Source: Maribacter antarcticus DSM 21422
GTDB taxonomy: Bacteria; Bacteroidota; Bacteroidia; Flavobacteriales; Flavobacteriaceae
NCBI RefSeq assembly: GCF_000621125.1
Contig: NZ_JHZC01000006.1
Location: forward strand, 62,001-126,000
Direction of reading: 5' to 3'
DNA length: 64,000 nt
Position numbers and translations under genes: made by a program. Under the pieces are notes generated by a model. That model saw only the letters and a list, made by a program, of their open reading frames with translations. It was not told the DNA's origin and searched no databases. The first letter of the stretch is position 1. Each line of letters starts with the position of its first letter. Positions 1 to 9,939 of this stretch are shown piece by piece.

Positions 1-491
1 GACACGCGTTTTTTCATAGTTGCTTTAAAGGTGTGTATGGGTAATCCCAAAGGGTATCTATTCTATTTCGATATGATAATAAACGTCGATTATCCTAATT
101 ATTTAAGCTGAAAAGATAATTAATTCCATTAGCTATTGCAAGTCTTGACTACTTCCGCTAGCTGTCCTAACATTTATATTTCTGAAAACTAGCACTAGAT
201 TTTTTGAATTGCTATTTCAAAGGTTCGAAGGCAACCATGTATGTTTTAGTGACTTGGGCAGATAAGAATATAGTTGACGCAGCATACGTTTCTACTAGTG
301 ATAAAAGCTTCTTGATAGCTGCTGAAACAGACTTTTTGAATTATAGCTTTAAATCGGAAGCTTTTCAATAAAGGTATGATAGGCTTTACAGCGTCTTTGA
401 CCAAGCCACGAAACCTAATGTTATACTATTGTAAATACTAAAAAAAATAATCTCGGTAGATATGAATATAGGGATTGAAGCTGTTAAGAAT
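1..491. other. Intergenic stretch, no recognised gene
   Basis: No gene family is recognisable here on either strand. The only open stretch of note is a 44-codon plus-strand frame at 237..371 that starts with ATG and ends with TAA. It has no recognisable motif and no clear ribosome-binding site, so I do not call it. The interval lies downstream of the leucine operon and may hold decayed coding sequence. Confidence 0.5.
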
Positions 492-540
492 AGATCCCCA
501 AGTTTATACTGAACTAGGTTTTGTGTAAACTTTGGGGTCT
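492..540 (-). terminator. Hairpin after leuB, candidate terminator
   Basis: Two arms of 15 bases (492..506 and 526..540) are complementary except for one mismatch and one G-U pair, with a loop of about 19 bases. The hairpin lies 15 bases past the leuB stop codon, where transcription of the leu operon should end. The tract after the stem on the minus strand is only moderately T-rich, so intrinsic termination is plausible but not certain. Confidence 0.45.
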
Positions 541-555
541 ACTCTATAAACTGTT

Positions 556-1611
556 CTAAATATTCTTAGCCAACCAATCGCCAACTTCGCTAGTTTTGTA
601 TGCTTTTTCGCCTTCGGAAAGGTCTTCTGTTACAATGTTCTCAGCCAATGATTTATTGACTACATCACGAATAGCTTGCGCTTCTTCGGTCAAATCCATA
701 TCCTCAAAAAGCATAGCGGCAGATAATACGGTCGCTAACGGATTCGCAATATCCTTACCAGCAGCTTGCGGGTAAGACCCATGTATTGGTTCGTAGAGCG
801 ATACTTTGTTTCCTACGGAGGAGGAAGGCATTAACCCCATAGAGCCAGAAATTACGGAAGCTTCATCCGTTAAAATATCGCCGAATAGGTTTGCAGTTAT
901 GATAACGTCGTATCCTTTTGGCCATTGAATTAATCGCATGGCTACCGCATCGATAAATTCATAGGTAACCTCCACGTCTGGATAATCCTTTTCCATGCGT
1001 TGGACCGTTTCGCGCCATAATCTGGAAGACTCCAAAACATTAGCTTTATCTACACAGCATAGTTTTTTAGAGCGTTTTAACGCCATTTCAAAACCTTTTT
1101 TAGCCAAACGCTCTATTTCAAAACGTTGGTAGGTCATGGTGTCAAAAGCAGTTTCTCCGTCGTCTTTTCTGCCACGTTCGCCAAAATAAACACCGCCAGT
1201 AAGTTCGCGTAGAATAATAAGGTCTGTACCTTCTATACGATCTCTTTTTAAGGGTGATTTGTCAATCAAGGATGGAAAGGTAAACGTAGGGCGTACGTTT
1301 GCAAAAAGACCAAGCTTCTGTCTCATTTTCAATAAACCCTGTTCGGGTCGTACTTTGGCAGAAGGGTCATTGTCAAATCGCGGATGGCCAATAGCACCAA
1401 AAAGGACAGCATCTGCATTGGCACAGATTTCATGGGTTTCGTCTGGGTATGGTTCACCAACAGCATCTATCGCTGCCGCTCCAGTCAAGGCAGGCTGCCA
1501 GGTAATAGTGTGGTTGTATTTAGTAGCAACGACATCGCATACTTTAACTGCTTGGGCTATTACTTCCGGGCCAATTCCATCTCCGGCCAAAAGGGCTATG
1601 TTTAGTTTCAT
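556..1611 (-). CDS. leuB: 3-isopropylmalate dehydrogenase
   Basis: Cytoplasmic enzyme of leucine biosynthesis: it oxidatively decarboxylates 3-isopropylmalate with NAD+ to 2-oxoisocaproate. The 351-residue length fits the family. Visible motifs are the N-terminal GDGIGPEV loop (about residues 10-17), the substrate-binding RPEQGLLKMR segment, RELTGGVYFG near residue 136, and the metal/cofactor-binding NLFGDILTDE stretch near residue 245 followed by a Gly/Ser-rich NAD loop. It is the last gene of the minus-strand cluster leuC-leuD-leuA-type-leuB. A gap of about 160 bases separates it from the preceding gene and contains a small imperfect hairpin (near 1640..1658). A candidate terminator follows the stop. 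Confidence 0.97.
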   Translation of the reverse strand: MKLNIALLAGDGIGPEVIAQAVKVCDVVATKYNHTITWQPALTGAAAIDAVGEPYPDETHEICANADAVLFGAIGHPRFDNDPSAKVRPEQGLLKMRQKLGLFANVRPTFTFPSLIDKSPLKRDRIEGTDLIILRELTGGVYFGERGRKDDGETAFDTMTYQRFEIERLAKKGFEMALKRSKKLCCVDKANVLESSRLWRETVQRMEKDYPDVEVTYEFIDAVAMRLIQWPKGYDVIITANLFGDILTDEASVISGSMGLMPSSSVGNKVSLYEPIHGSYPQAAGKDIANPLATVLSAAMLFEDMDLTEEAQAIRDVVNKSLAENIVTEDLSEGEKAYKTSEVGDWLAKNI

Positions 1612-1773
1612 GAATGTTAGTATTTTATTTTCATTCCCGCCAAAGCAGGAAACTATTTAATTTTAATTTAGTGAGATGCCTCAGGCTTATCGCTTTGGCT
1701 TTATTATTTTTTTAGTATTATATTCTTTTTTGTGCAGCGCGTATGGCTTTAAGTGAAACGTACCTCTCGCTTT

Positions 1774-3291
1774 TTAAATCATATTCAACATTTTCTCAGT
1801 AGCCTTTATAGCCGATACGGTCTGGTCGGAATCCAACCCTCTTGAAGTGAACTCTTTTCCGCTGTGTTCCCAAGTAATCACTGTTTCGCAAAGGGCATCT
1901 GAGGTACTTCCAGGCGGGATACGGACCGCGTAATCTACTAATTTTGGTAAAGCTATTTTTTTTGTTACATATACCTTTTTTAATGCATTCATAAACGCAT
2001 CATACTGTCCATCTCCTTGTGCATTGGTCTCAAAGAATTCGCCATCAATTTCCATAGATAGGGTAGTGGAGGGCATCAATCCTTTTGCATGTGTTAATAC
2101 ATAGGACTTCACAAATACTTTTTGATGATGGGTGTCTGAATCTAATACATCAGAAATGATAAACGGTAAGTCGTCCTTGGTTACTCGTTCCTTTTTATCA
2201 CCTAGTTCAATAATACGTTGTGTTACCTTTTTTAGCTCTTCGTTATTAAGGGTTAAGCCTAATTCCTGTAAATTCTTTTGGATATTTGCTTTTCCTGACA
2301 TTTTTCCCAGTGCGTACTTGCGCTTTCTATCAAAGCGTTCGGGCATTAAATCACTAAAATATAAGTTATTTTTACTGTCTCCATCCGCATGTATGCCTGC
2401 GGTCTGGGTAAATACGTTATCGCCTACAATAGGTTTGTTCGCGGGAATAGTAAGTCCTGTGAATGCTGATACCAATTTGCTGACTTTAAATAATGATGTT
2501 TCGTCAACACTGATTTCTACCTCGGGCAGAAAATCTTTAATCACAGCTACGGCGCTTGCCATGGGTGCATTTCCTGCACGTTCTCCCATTCCATTTACCG
2601 TAAGATGCAAACCATGACAGCCTGCTTTTACTGCTTCCATAACGTTGGCAACACCTAGGTCATAGTCATTGTGAGCATGGAAATCAAAATGCTGTTCTGG
2701 GTAACGCGCTGTAATTTGAGCGATATAGTCGTATGTTTCGGTATGTGTTAGTACACCCAATGTATCTGGTAAGAGAATTCGCTTGATAGGTTGGGTAGCT
2801 AAAAAATCCAAGAATTGGAACACGTATTCCTTAGAGTTACGCATGCCGTTACTCCAATCTTCTAAATACACATTTGTAATGATACCTAGTTTTTCGGCCT
2901 CTTTAAGCACGGCTGCTATTTCAGAAAAATGTTTTTTGGGCGTTTTTTTAAGCTGATGTTGCAAATGATTCAATGATCCTTTTGTCAACAGGTTTTGGGA
3001 TTTAGCTCCTGCTTTTTCCATCCATTGTAAAGAAATACCCCCATCTACAAAAGTTAAGACTTCAATCCTGTCCAAATATCCTTTCGCTTTGGCCCACTCG
3101 GTAATCTGTTGTGCCGCCTGCAATTCGCCATCCGAAACCCGTGCCGAAGCTACTTCAATACGATCTACTTTCAATTCATCCAACAACAGTTTGGCCAGCG
3201 TAAGTTTCTCGGAGGCGGAAAAGGATACACCTGAGGTCTGCTCCCCATCCCTTAGGGTGGTATCCATTATTTCCAGATGTCTTTTTTTCAT
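1774..3291 (-). CDS. 2-isopropylmalate synthase / citramalate synthase family
   Basis: Acyl-CoA:2-oxoacid condensing enzyme of the DRE-TIM metallolyase superfamily. The 505 residues open with DTTLRDGEQTSGVSF (about 10-24), then carry the metal-binding HAHNDYDLG motif (about 204-212) and the VNGMGERAGN motif. The C-terminal part, from about residue 370, looks like the LeuA allosteric dimerisation domain. Position between leuD and leuB supports alpha-isopropylmalate synthase (LeuA2 type), giving the first committed step of leucine synthesis. Sequence alone does not exclude (R)-citramalate synthase (CimA), which shares the fold and operon context and would feed isoleucine synthesis through the same LeuCD-LeuB enzymes. 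No second LeuA-type gene is visible in the window. Confidence 0.88.
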   Translation of the reverse strand: MKKRHLEIMDTTLRDGEQTSGVSFSASEKLTLAKLLLDELKVDRIEVASARVSDGELQAAQQITEWAKAKGYLDRIEVLTFVDGGISLQWMEKAGAKSQNLLTKGSLNHLQHQLKKTPKKHFSEIAAVLKEAEKLGIITNVYLEDWSNGMRNSKEYVFQFLDFLATQPIKRILLPDTLGVLTHTETYDYIAQITARYPEQHFDFHAHNDYDLGVANVMEAVKAGCHGLHLTVNGMGERAGNAPMASAVAVIKDFLPEVEISVDETSLFKVSKLVSAFTGLTIPANKPIVGDNVFTQTAGIHADGDSKNNLYFSDLMPERFDRKRKYALGKMSGKANIQKNLQELGLTLNNEELKKVTQRIIELGDKKERVTKDDLPFIISDVLDSDTHHQKVFVKSYVLTHAKGLMPSTTLSMEIDGEFFETNAQGDGQYDAFMNALKKVYVTKKIALPKLVDYAVRIPPGSTSDALCETVITWEHSGKEFTSRGLDSDQTVSAIKATEKMLNMI

Positions 3292-3431
3292 TTATGCAAT
3301 CCTAATAATTTGGGAGATTGTTTGTGGCACTGGTTGTTTCGGTAAATCCTAAATATCATATTGAGCATAGTCGAGATAGTTGTAACACGCAACTTTTAAG
3401 CAATTCCATTAAATTGAGGGTGATAGGTAAT

Positions 3432-4028
3432 TTAAAAGGGTCTTGTTTTTGCAAACTCTTGAATGTCTTTTTTAATGTTTAATAGGTAATCGATATCATC
3501 GAAACCATTAGTCATATTGTTCTTTTTATAGTCGTTGATATCAAAAGATTCGCTTTCGCCGGTGGCTAGTAAAGTAATTTTTTGCTCGGGTAGATTCACT
3601 TTTAATTCTATTTTTGGGTCCTTTTCCAAAACATCAAAGATTTTCTGTAGAAAATCTGCACTGACTTGAACGGGTAATACCCCAATATTTAAACAGTTAC
3701 CTCTAAAAATATCAGCAAAAAAACTGGAGACCACCACGCGAAACCCGTAGTCGTAGACAGCCCAAGCCGCATGTTCACGAGAGGAGCCAGAACCAAAGTT
3801 ATGACCGCCTACTAGTATCTTCCCGTTATATTTTGAGTCATTTAGTATAAAATCAGCCTTTGGTGTATTGTCTTGATTGTACCGCCAGTCACGAAATAAG
3901 TTATCACCAAAGCCCATGCGTTCAGTTGCTTTAAGAAACCGTGCGGGTATAATTTGGTCGGTATCCACGTTTTCTATGGGTAGTGGAACCGCTGTTGATG
4001 TAAGTGTGCTGAATTTATCGTATGCCAT
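3432..4028 (-). CDS. leuD: 3-isopropylmalate dehydratase small subunit
   Basis: Small (swivel-domain) subunit of isopropylmalate isomerase, which interconverts 2- and 3-isopropylmalate in the cytoplasm together with LeuC. The 198 residues match the family length. Signature stretches are PARFLKATERMGFG near residue 28 and the substrate-loop GSGSSREHAAW near residue 78. It follows leuC by about 100 bases on the same strand. No oddity is seen. Confidence 0.97.
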   Translation of the reverse strand: MAYDKFSTLTSTAVPLPIENVDTDQIIPARFLKATERMGFGDNLFRDWRYNQDNTPKADFILNDSKYNGKILVGGHNFGSGSSREHAAWAVYDYGFRVVVSSFFADIFRGNCLNIGVLPVQVSADFLQKIFDVLEKDPKIELKVNLPEQKITLLATGESESFDINDYKKNNMTNGFDDIDYLLNIKKDIQEFAKTRPF

Positions 4029-4132
4029 GAATAGATGTTAGATGTTAGACTTTAGATTGGTATAATTGTAATTTATGCTAAAGTTTATTCTTAGTTCGTA
4101 AAGAAAATATTCTTTTTAAAAATCATATTACA

Positions 4133-5548
4133 CTACGCCATTTCCTTTTGCATTAGCTCCCTTGGATCCGTTACTTTCCCAGTAACAGCCGCTGCGGCTG
4201 CGACTAAAGGACTAGCTAAAAGTGTTCTGGAACCTGGCCCTTGTCTCCCTTCAAAATTTCTATTTGATGTGCTGACCGCCAGTTTTCCAGGAGGTACTTT
4301 ATCATCGTTCATGGCTAAACATGCAGAACAACCGGGCTCACGAAGCTCAAAACCAGCTTCGTTAATGATAGCCAAAATTCCTTCTTCCTTAATGGCTTTT
4401 TCTACTTTATGTGATCCAGGAACTAACCAAACAGTGACATTATCTGCTTTTTTTCTTCCCTTTACAATAGATGCGAAAGCTCTGAAATCTTCAATTCTAC
4501 CATTGGTACAGCTTCCCAAGAATACGAAATCAATAGGTTTCCCAATCATGGAATCACCTTCACCGAACTTCATGTATTGTAAGGATTTTTTGTAGGTCGA
4601 TGCACCACCTTGCACCATATCCGATGTTGGAATATCTTTTGAGATACCCATCCCCATTCCTGGGTTGGTACCGTAGGTAATCATGGGTTCAATTAGTGAG
4701 CCATCAAACGTTAATTCTTTATCAAAAATGGCACCTGGTTCCGTATATAAAGTTTGCCAATACTCCATGGCTTTATCCCAAGCTGCTCCTTTAGGTGTGA
4801 ATTCACGGTCTTTAATGTAATGGAACGTAGTTTCATCTGGCGCAATCATGCCGCCTCTTGCTCCCATTTCTATACTCAAATTACACACGGTCATACGACC
4901 TTCCATGGTCATGCTTTTAAACACATCACCTGCGTATTCCACAAAATACCCCGTAGCTCCTGAGGTGGTTAACTGTGAAATTATAAATAAAGCAACATCC
5001 TTTGAGGTCACCCCAAATTGTAATTCTCCTGTTACATTAATACGCATGCGCTTTGCCTTGGGTTGCATGATACATTCAGTAGCCAAAACCATCTCCACTT
5101 CAGACGTTCCAATACCAAAGGCAATAGCACCAAAGGCACCATGGGTAGAGGTATGCGAATCGCCACAAACAATAGTAGCGCCAGGAACCGTAATGCCATA
5201 TTCCGGACCTACAACATGTACGATGCCGTTTTTTTCATGACCAAGTCCCCAGTACGAAATACCATGCTCATTAGCATTTTCTTCTAACATTTTTAATTGG
5301 TTGGCCGACAATGGATCAGCAACCGGCAGATGCTGATTGGTAGTTGGTGTATTATGATCGGCAGTTGCAAACGTTTTTTCAGGATGCAGTACCCCAATCC
5401 CCCTATTTTTTAAACCCAAAAAAGCAACAGGGCTTGTTACTTCGTGTACCATATGTCTGTCTATAAACAGGACATCAGGGCCATTTTCGATTTGATGGAC
5501 TACATGCGAATCCCAAACTTTATCAAATAGTGTCTTTTTTGCACTCAT
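4133..5548 (-). CDS. leuC: 3-isopropylmalate dehydratase large subunit
   Basis: Catalytic [4Fe-4S] subunit of isopropylmalate isomerase, the partner of LeuD. I place the start at the ATG at 5548 (protein begins [13 protein letters not shown], the usual LeuC opening). A longer frame reaching 5566 adds six residues and would overlap the predicted promoter. The substrate-binding [14 protein letters not shown] and the iron-sulfur cysteines in GSCTNGR and GCSACLAMN are present. It is the first gene of the leu operon, 100 bases after recG on the same strand, with a TAnnTTTG promoter element just upstream. Confidence 0.96.
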   Translation of the reverse strand: MSAKKTLFDKVWDSHVVHQIENGPDVLFIDRHMVHEVTSPVAFLGLKNRGIGVLHPEKTFATADHNTPTTNQHLPVADPLSANQLKMLEENANEHGISYWGLGHEKNGIVHVVGPEYGITVPGATIVCGDSHTSTHGAFGAIAFGIGTSEVEMVLATECIMQPKAKRMRINVTGELQFGVTSKDVALFIISQLTTSGATGYFVEYAGDVFKSMTMEGRMTVCNLSIEMGARGGMIAPDETTFHYIKDREFTPKGAAWDKAMEYWQTLYTEPGAIFDKELTFDGSLIEPMITYGTNPGMGMGISKDIPTSDMVQGGASTYKKSLQYMKFGEGDSMIGKPIDFVFLGSCTNGRIEDFRAFASIVKGRKKADNVTVWLVPGSHKVEKAIKEEGILAIINEAGFELREPGCSACLAMNDDKVPPGKLAVSTSNRNFEGRQGPGSRTLLASPLVAAAAAVTGKVTDPRELMQKEMA

Positions 5549-5567
5549 ACGTTTCATTCTATGCAAT

Positions 5568-5575
5568 CAAAGCTA
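5568..5575 (-). promoter_or_regulatory. Candidate -7 promoter element for the leu operon
   Basis: On the minus strand this reads TAGCTTTG, an exact match to the Bacteroidota TAnnTTTG -7 consensus, about 20 bases upstream of the leuC ATG at 5548. The -33 element is weak (only a T-rich TTTC at about the right distance). A start here would leave a very short leader, too short for an attenuator. Confidence 0.35.
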
Positions 5576-5649
5576 ATGAAACTAGGTGTTTTGTAGAAAT
5601 TGCAGTAGTTGAAATTACGACGTTCAACCAAAAAGTTACCCGTTTAGTT

Positions 5650-7755
5650 TTAGCTGATGTAGTTCCAAATGTTTTTATATTTTACTAATTGCGCGTAGCT
5701 ATGCCTAATGACGATATTATTAGGTTTTTCCAAAGATGAATCATCTTTTAGTAGCCGTAACGCATAATAGCGAGCTGTTTTTAGAATATCATTATCCTTT
5801 ACAATGTCCGCTATTTTTAAGTTGAGAATACCACTTTGTTGTGTGCCCATGATATCTCCAGGACCACGAAGTTTTAAGTCTACCTCCGCAATTTCAAAAC
5901 CATCGTTAGTACGCACCATAGTTTCTAAACGGGTCTTGGATTCTGTCGATAGCTTATGGCTGGTCATTAATATACAGAAACTTTGATCTGCACCACGTCC
6001 TACACGACCTCGCAATTGGTGTAGTTGCGAAAGGCCAAAACGTTCAGCACTTTCAATTATCATTACGGAGGCATTGGGAACGTTCACACCTACTTCAATA
6101 ACAGTCGTAGCAACCATAATCTGGGTTTCTCCTTTTACAAAACGTTGCATTTCAAAATCCTTATCGGCTGGTTTCATTTGGCCGTGTACTATAGAAATCT
6201 GAAATTCTGGTAGTGGAAAATCCCTAGCGATACTTTCATAGCCATCCATAAGGTCTTTATAGTCTAATGCTTCCGATTCTTGTATTAACGGGTATACCAC
6301 ATAGATTTGCCTGCCTTTTTCAATTTCGTCTCGTATGAACCGGAATACTTTGAGCCGGTTAGAATCAAAACGGTGTACTGTTTTTATGGGTTTCCGACCC
6401 GGAGGAAGTTCATCAATGACCGATATATCTAAATCACCATAAAGGCTCATAGCCAAAGTTCTAGGAATGGGTGTTGCAGTCATCACCAGAATATGGGGTG
6501 GATATTCATTTTTGTGCCACAGTTTGGAACGTTGTGCTACACCAAATCGGTGTTGTTCGTCTATGATGGCCAGGCCTAAATTTTTAAATTTCACTTTATC
6601 CTCTAAGAGTGCATGCGTGCCTATTAAAATCTGCAGTTCTCCATTTTCTAACTGTTCATGGATGGGTTTTCGAGCCGACTTTTTAACGGAACCTGTCAAT
6701 AGCGCGCAAGTTACTCCAGTGCCTTTCAGTAATTCCGAAATACCTTGGTAATGCTGATTGGCAAGGATTTCGGTCGGTGCCATCAAACACGCTTGAAAAT
6801 CATTGTCTATGGCCAGTAACATGGTCATCACCGCCACAATTGTTTTTCCTGAGCCTACGTCTCCTTGCAATAGGCGGTTCATCTGCGCATTACTACCCAA
6901 ATCTGAACGTATTTCTTTTGTAACCCGTTTTTGCGCATTGGTGAGTTTAAAAGGGAGTTTGTTCGCGTAGAAATCTTTAAAAAGTTCACCCACTTTATCA
7001 AAAGGGAATCCCTTAATTTTTTGTTTGTGAAGCATGTTCTTCGCTATAAGCTGCATTTGTAGGTAAAAAAGTTCCTCGAATTTTAAACGAAACTGCGCCT
7101 TTGCTAGTAACTCCTGACTCTTGGGGAAATGGATGTTAAAAAGTGCATCGCTTCTAGAAATAAGCTTTAGCTCATGTAAAAGACTATCAGATAAGGTCTC
7201 TGAAAACCTGCCCTTGGTCTCTAAGAACAACTGCTGCATTAATTTACTAATGACTCGATTCGTAATCCCTTTATTGCTCAGTTTTTCTGTAGAAGGGTAC
7301 ACGGGTTGCATATGTACTTTTACCCCTTGCTCGTGTTCCGATAGGAGTTCCATTTCCGGATGCGGCATGGAAAAGGTATTATTGAATACATTGCACTTTC
7401 CGAAGATGACATAGGGAATGTTCAATTTTAAATTTTCACGAATCCATTTTTGCCCTCTAAACCAAACGAGCTCCATTTCTCCAGTATCGTCTTGAAAACG
7501 AGCCACCAAACGGGTACCCTTTTTCTGCTCAACAGTTTTTATATGAACGAGTTTACCAATAATCTGTACATCTGCATTACTTTTTTGAAGTTGGCCTATC
7601 TTATAGTATTGTGTTTTATCAATATACCTATGAGGAAATAGGTTCAGTAAATCTTGGTATGCATGAATACCGAGCTCCGATTGTAGACTATCTGCCCTGT
7701 TGGGACCAACGCCTTTAAGGTATGCAATAGGGGTTTGAAGCAATGTGGGATTCAT
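5650..7755 (-). CDS. recG: ATP-dependent DNA helicase RecG
   Basis: Branch-migration helicase that remodels stalled replication forks and Holliday junctions. Of its 701 residues, the N-terminal third contains the wedge/OB domain (about 60-150). The helicase core shows Walker A GDVGSGKT (298-305), the DEQHRFG box, TATPIPRTLA motif III and QLRGRVGRG motif VI, followed by the RecG C-terminal extension. The length is typical for the family. It ends 100 bases before leuC on the same strand, so read-through into leu is possible. Upstream it is divergent from the M1 peptidase gene at 7837. Confidence 0.97.
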   Translation of the reverse strand: MNPTLLQTPIAYLKGVGPNRADSLQSELGIHAYQDLLNLFPHRYIDKTQYYKIGQLQKSNADVQIIGKLVHIKTVEQKKGTRLVARFQDDTGEMELVWFRGQKWIRENLKLNIPYVIFGKCNVFNNTFSMPHPEMELLSEHEQGVKVHMQPVYPSTEKLSNKGITNRVISKLMQQLFLETKGRFSETLSDSLLHELKLISRSDALFNIHFPKSQELLAKAQFRLKFEELFYLQMQLIAKNMLHKQKIKGFPFDKVGELFKDFYANKLPFKLTNAQKRVTKEIRSDLGSNAQMNRLLQGDVGSGKTIVAVMTMLLAIDNDFQACLMAPTEILANQHYQGISELLKGTGVTCALLTGSVKKSARKPIHEQLENGELQILIGTHALLEDKVKFKNLGLAIIDEQHRFGVAQRSKLWHKNEYPPHILVMTATPIPRTLAMSLYGDLDISVIDELPPGRKPIKTVHRFDSNRLKVFRFIRDEIEKGRQIYVVYPLIQESEALDYKDLMDGYESIARDFPLPEFQISIVHGQMKPADKDFEMQRFVKGETQIMVATTVIEVGVNVPNASVMIIESAERFGLSQLHQLRGRVGRGADQSFCILMTSHKLSTESKTRLETMVRTNDGFEIAEVDLKLRGPGDIMGTQQSGILNLKIADIVKDNDILKTARYYALRLLKDDSSLEKPNNIVIRHSYAQLVKYKNIWNYIS

Positions 7756-7779
7756 ATCACGAATTTAGAACTTAAGACA

Positions 7780-7811
7780 TTGAACTGCAATAAACGAAAA
7801 GCCTAAATTTG
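7780..7811 (+). promoter_or_regulatory. Candidate promoter of the M1 peptidase-patatin pair
   Basis: A TTG at 7780-7782 is followed after 21 bases by TAAATTTG at 7804-7811, a match to the Bacteroidota -33/-7 arrangement. The -7 element ends 25 bases before the ATG at 7837. It lies in the divergent gap with recG. Confidence 0.45.
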
Positions 7812-7836
7812 GTATTAGAATTATATTTCTTGGCAC

Positions 7837-9939
7837 ATGCTTAAATATGCTATCGTTTTTTTATTCATTTACTGCGCCGGATTTGCCCAACACCAGGATA
7901 AAGTCGACTTCATTAAGGCAAGTGTCCTAATAAAGCCTTTGCCTTTTCAAAAGGCAATCGAAGGGGAGGTTAAATACGACTTTATAGTATTGGCTGAGTT
8001 GGATTCTGTCTTTTTGGATGCAAAGAATATGGATTTTAATACCGTAAAACTTAACCATAGAAAAGTAAAGTTCAGTAACGATAATAAGCAGCTAGTCATC
8101 CGAAAGAAGTTTAAAAAGGGGGAGGCTTATTCCTTGCGGCTAGGGTATTCCTGTATTCCGAAACAAACCGTCTACTTTATGGGATGGGATGATACAGTTG
8201 ATGGAAATGAACAAATATGGACGCAAGGCCAAGGGAAGTATACCAGTTATTGGTTGCCGAGCTTTGATGATATGGAGGAGAAAGTGGAGTTTGATTTACA
8301 CATACAAACGCATAAATCAAACAGGGTAATTGCAAATGGAATGTCGGTTAATAGCACAAATAAAACAGTCTCAAGTCCTATCTTCTCATTTGATATGCAA
8401 AAGCCCATGAGTAGTTACCTTTTGGCTTTTGCTATAGGAAAATATAACAAGGAGAAATTAGTTTCTAATAGCGGTATACCCATAGAAAATTATTATTACC
8501 CTAAGGATAGTTTAAGAGTAGAACCCACGTATAGATACACCAAGAAAATTTTTGATTTTTTGGAAACTGAAATAGGTTTTCCTTATCCTTGGCAAAATTA
8601 TAAACAGGTGCCTGTACACGATTTTTTGTATGCTGGAATGGAAAATACAAGTGCAACGATTTTTTCCGATGGATTTATGATAGATTCTACCGCTTTTGTA
8701 GATAAGAACTATGTGAATGTAAATGCCCACGAATTGGCGCACCAGTGGTTTGGGAACTTAGTGACAGAAAAGAATGGCAACCATCATTGGTTGCATGAAG
8801 GTTTTGCTACCTATTACGCGTATTTGACAGAAAGGAAAATCTTTGGAACAGACCATTTTTATTGGAAACTATACACCACAGCGCAACAACTCCAAGATCT
8901 TTCAGATAGCGGAGAAGGGGAGTCTTTGCTTAATCCTAAAGCCAGTAGCCTTACCTTTTATGAAAAGGGAGCATGGGCATTGGTTATGCTTCGAGATTTT
9001 GTTGGCGATATCTCATTTAGAAAAGGAATACATCAGTATTTGAAGACCTATCAATTCAAAAATGCTACGGTAGCTCAATTTTTTCAAGAGATTGAAGATG
9101 CTAGTGGTGTCGATTTATCAGGATTTAAAACCCAGTGGTTAGAATCTACGGTGTTTCCTATCATAGAAGCAAAAGAACTTTTAAAAAAACAGTCACCTTC
9201 TTTAGCCTTATTATTTAAAATGGAAGGCCGTTTTGAAGCCTTGCAAGGCGATGACTTGGAGTATGAAAGGTATTGGAATACCTCAAATTCTATTTATTTT
9301 AAACAGCATCTATTAGAGAATTACCACCGTATGTTACCAACAACCCTTATTCAGAAAGCCTTTGCGTCGGAGATCATTCTTATAAGGCAGTCCCTTGCTA
9401 TGTCCCTGTTGGGTTTGTCAAGTCCGGACACTTTAAATAAAGAAATAAAATATAATTTTGAGTCACTTTTAACCGACAAGAGTTATGTTACCCAAGAAGT
9501 AGTTTTAGTCAAATTATGGAGTACTTTTTCAACAGATAGAAATGGTTATCTCGACCAGTTAAAAGGTGTTGAAGGCTTACCCAATAAGAACGTTCGGTTG
9601 CTATGGCTGACATTGGCCTTGGTTACTCCAGAGTATAATGTTGGTCAAAAAAATAATTTTTTAAAAGAACTTTCAGATTATACGAACGAACAATACCATC
9701 CTGAAATTCGGCAGCGGGCTTTTCAATATCTAACCGATATAAACGCATTGAACGATGATGTACTAAAACAATTGGTGCATGCTACTGATCACCATTCTTG
9801 GCAATTTCGAAACTTTGCTAGACGCTTGTTAGACGACTTAGTAAAAGAGGAACCTTTTAAATCACAATTACAACGAATAGCTAAAGAACTAAATTATGAT
9901 GATTTGCGTTATCTTAACACGAAACTTAATTTAGAATGA
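7837..9939 (+). CDS. Secreted M1 family metallo-aminopeptidase
   Basis: Zinc aminopeptidase of the gluzincin M1 family, predicted to act outside the inner membrane: residues 1-17 form a short signal peptide ending CAGFAQ. The substrate-anchoring AGMEN motif lies at 266-270 (canonical GAMEN). The zinc site HELAH is at 298-302, with the third ligand Glu321 inside the HWLHEGFATYYAY block. The helical C-terminal domain runs from about residue 480. All catalytic residues are intact, in contrast to the M1-like protein encoded at 28900..31749. Its stop codon overlaps the start of the patatin gene (ATGA), so the two are translationally coupled. Specificity cannot be read from the sequence. Confidence 0.93.
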   Translation: MLKYAIVFLFIYCAGFAQHQDKVDFIKASVLIKPLPFQKAIEGEVKYDFIVLAELDSVFLDAKNMDFNTVKLNHRKVKFSNDNKQLVIRKKFKKGEAYSLRLGYSCIPKQTVYFMGWDDTVDGNEQIWTQGQGKYTSYWLPSFDDMEEKVEFDLHIQTHKSNRVIANGMSVNSTNKTVSSPIFSFDMQKPMSSYLLAFAIGKYNKEKLVSNSGIPIENYYYPKDSLRVEPTYRYTKKIFDFLETEIGFPYPWQNYKQVPVHDFLYAGMENTSATIFSDGFMIDSTAFVDKNYVNVNAHELAHQWFGNLVTEKNGNHHWLHEGFATYYAYLTERKIFGTDHFYWKLYTTAQQLQDLSDSGEGESLLNPKASSLTFYEKGAWALVMLRDFVGDISFRKGIHQYLKTYQFKNATVAQFFQEIEDASGVDLSGFKTQWLESTVFPIIEAKELLKKQSPSLALLFKMEGRFEALQGDDLEYERYWNTSNSIYFKQHLLENYHRMLPTTLIQKAFASEIILIRQSLAMSLLGLSSPDTLNKEIKYNFESLLTDKSYVTQEVVLVKLWSTFSTDRNGYLDQLKGVEGLPNKNVRLLWLTLALVTPEYNVGQKNNFLKELSDYTNEQYHPEIRQRAFQYLTDINALNDDVLKQLVHATDHHSWQFRNFARRLLDDLVKEEPFKSQLQRIAKELNYDDLRYLNTKLNLE

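Noticed and set aside
237-371. A 44-codon plus-strand frame upstream of leuB's 3' end
   Set aside because: It has no motif and no ribosome-binding site that I can see; frames of this length are expected by chance.
1640-1658. Small imperfect hairpin in the gap before leuB
   Set aside because: The stem is short and imperfect and no T-tract follows; it is mentioned with leuB but not called as a terminator.
3355-3380. A half-repeat TTGAGCATAGTCGAGAT resembling a dispersed flavobacterial repeat arm
   Set aside because: No partner arm is nearby, so no hairpin or element can be supported.
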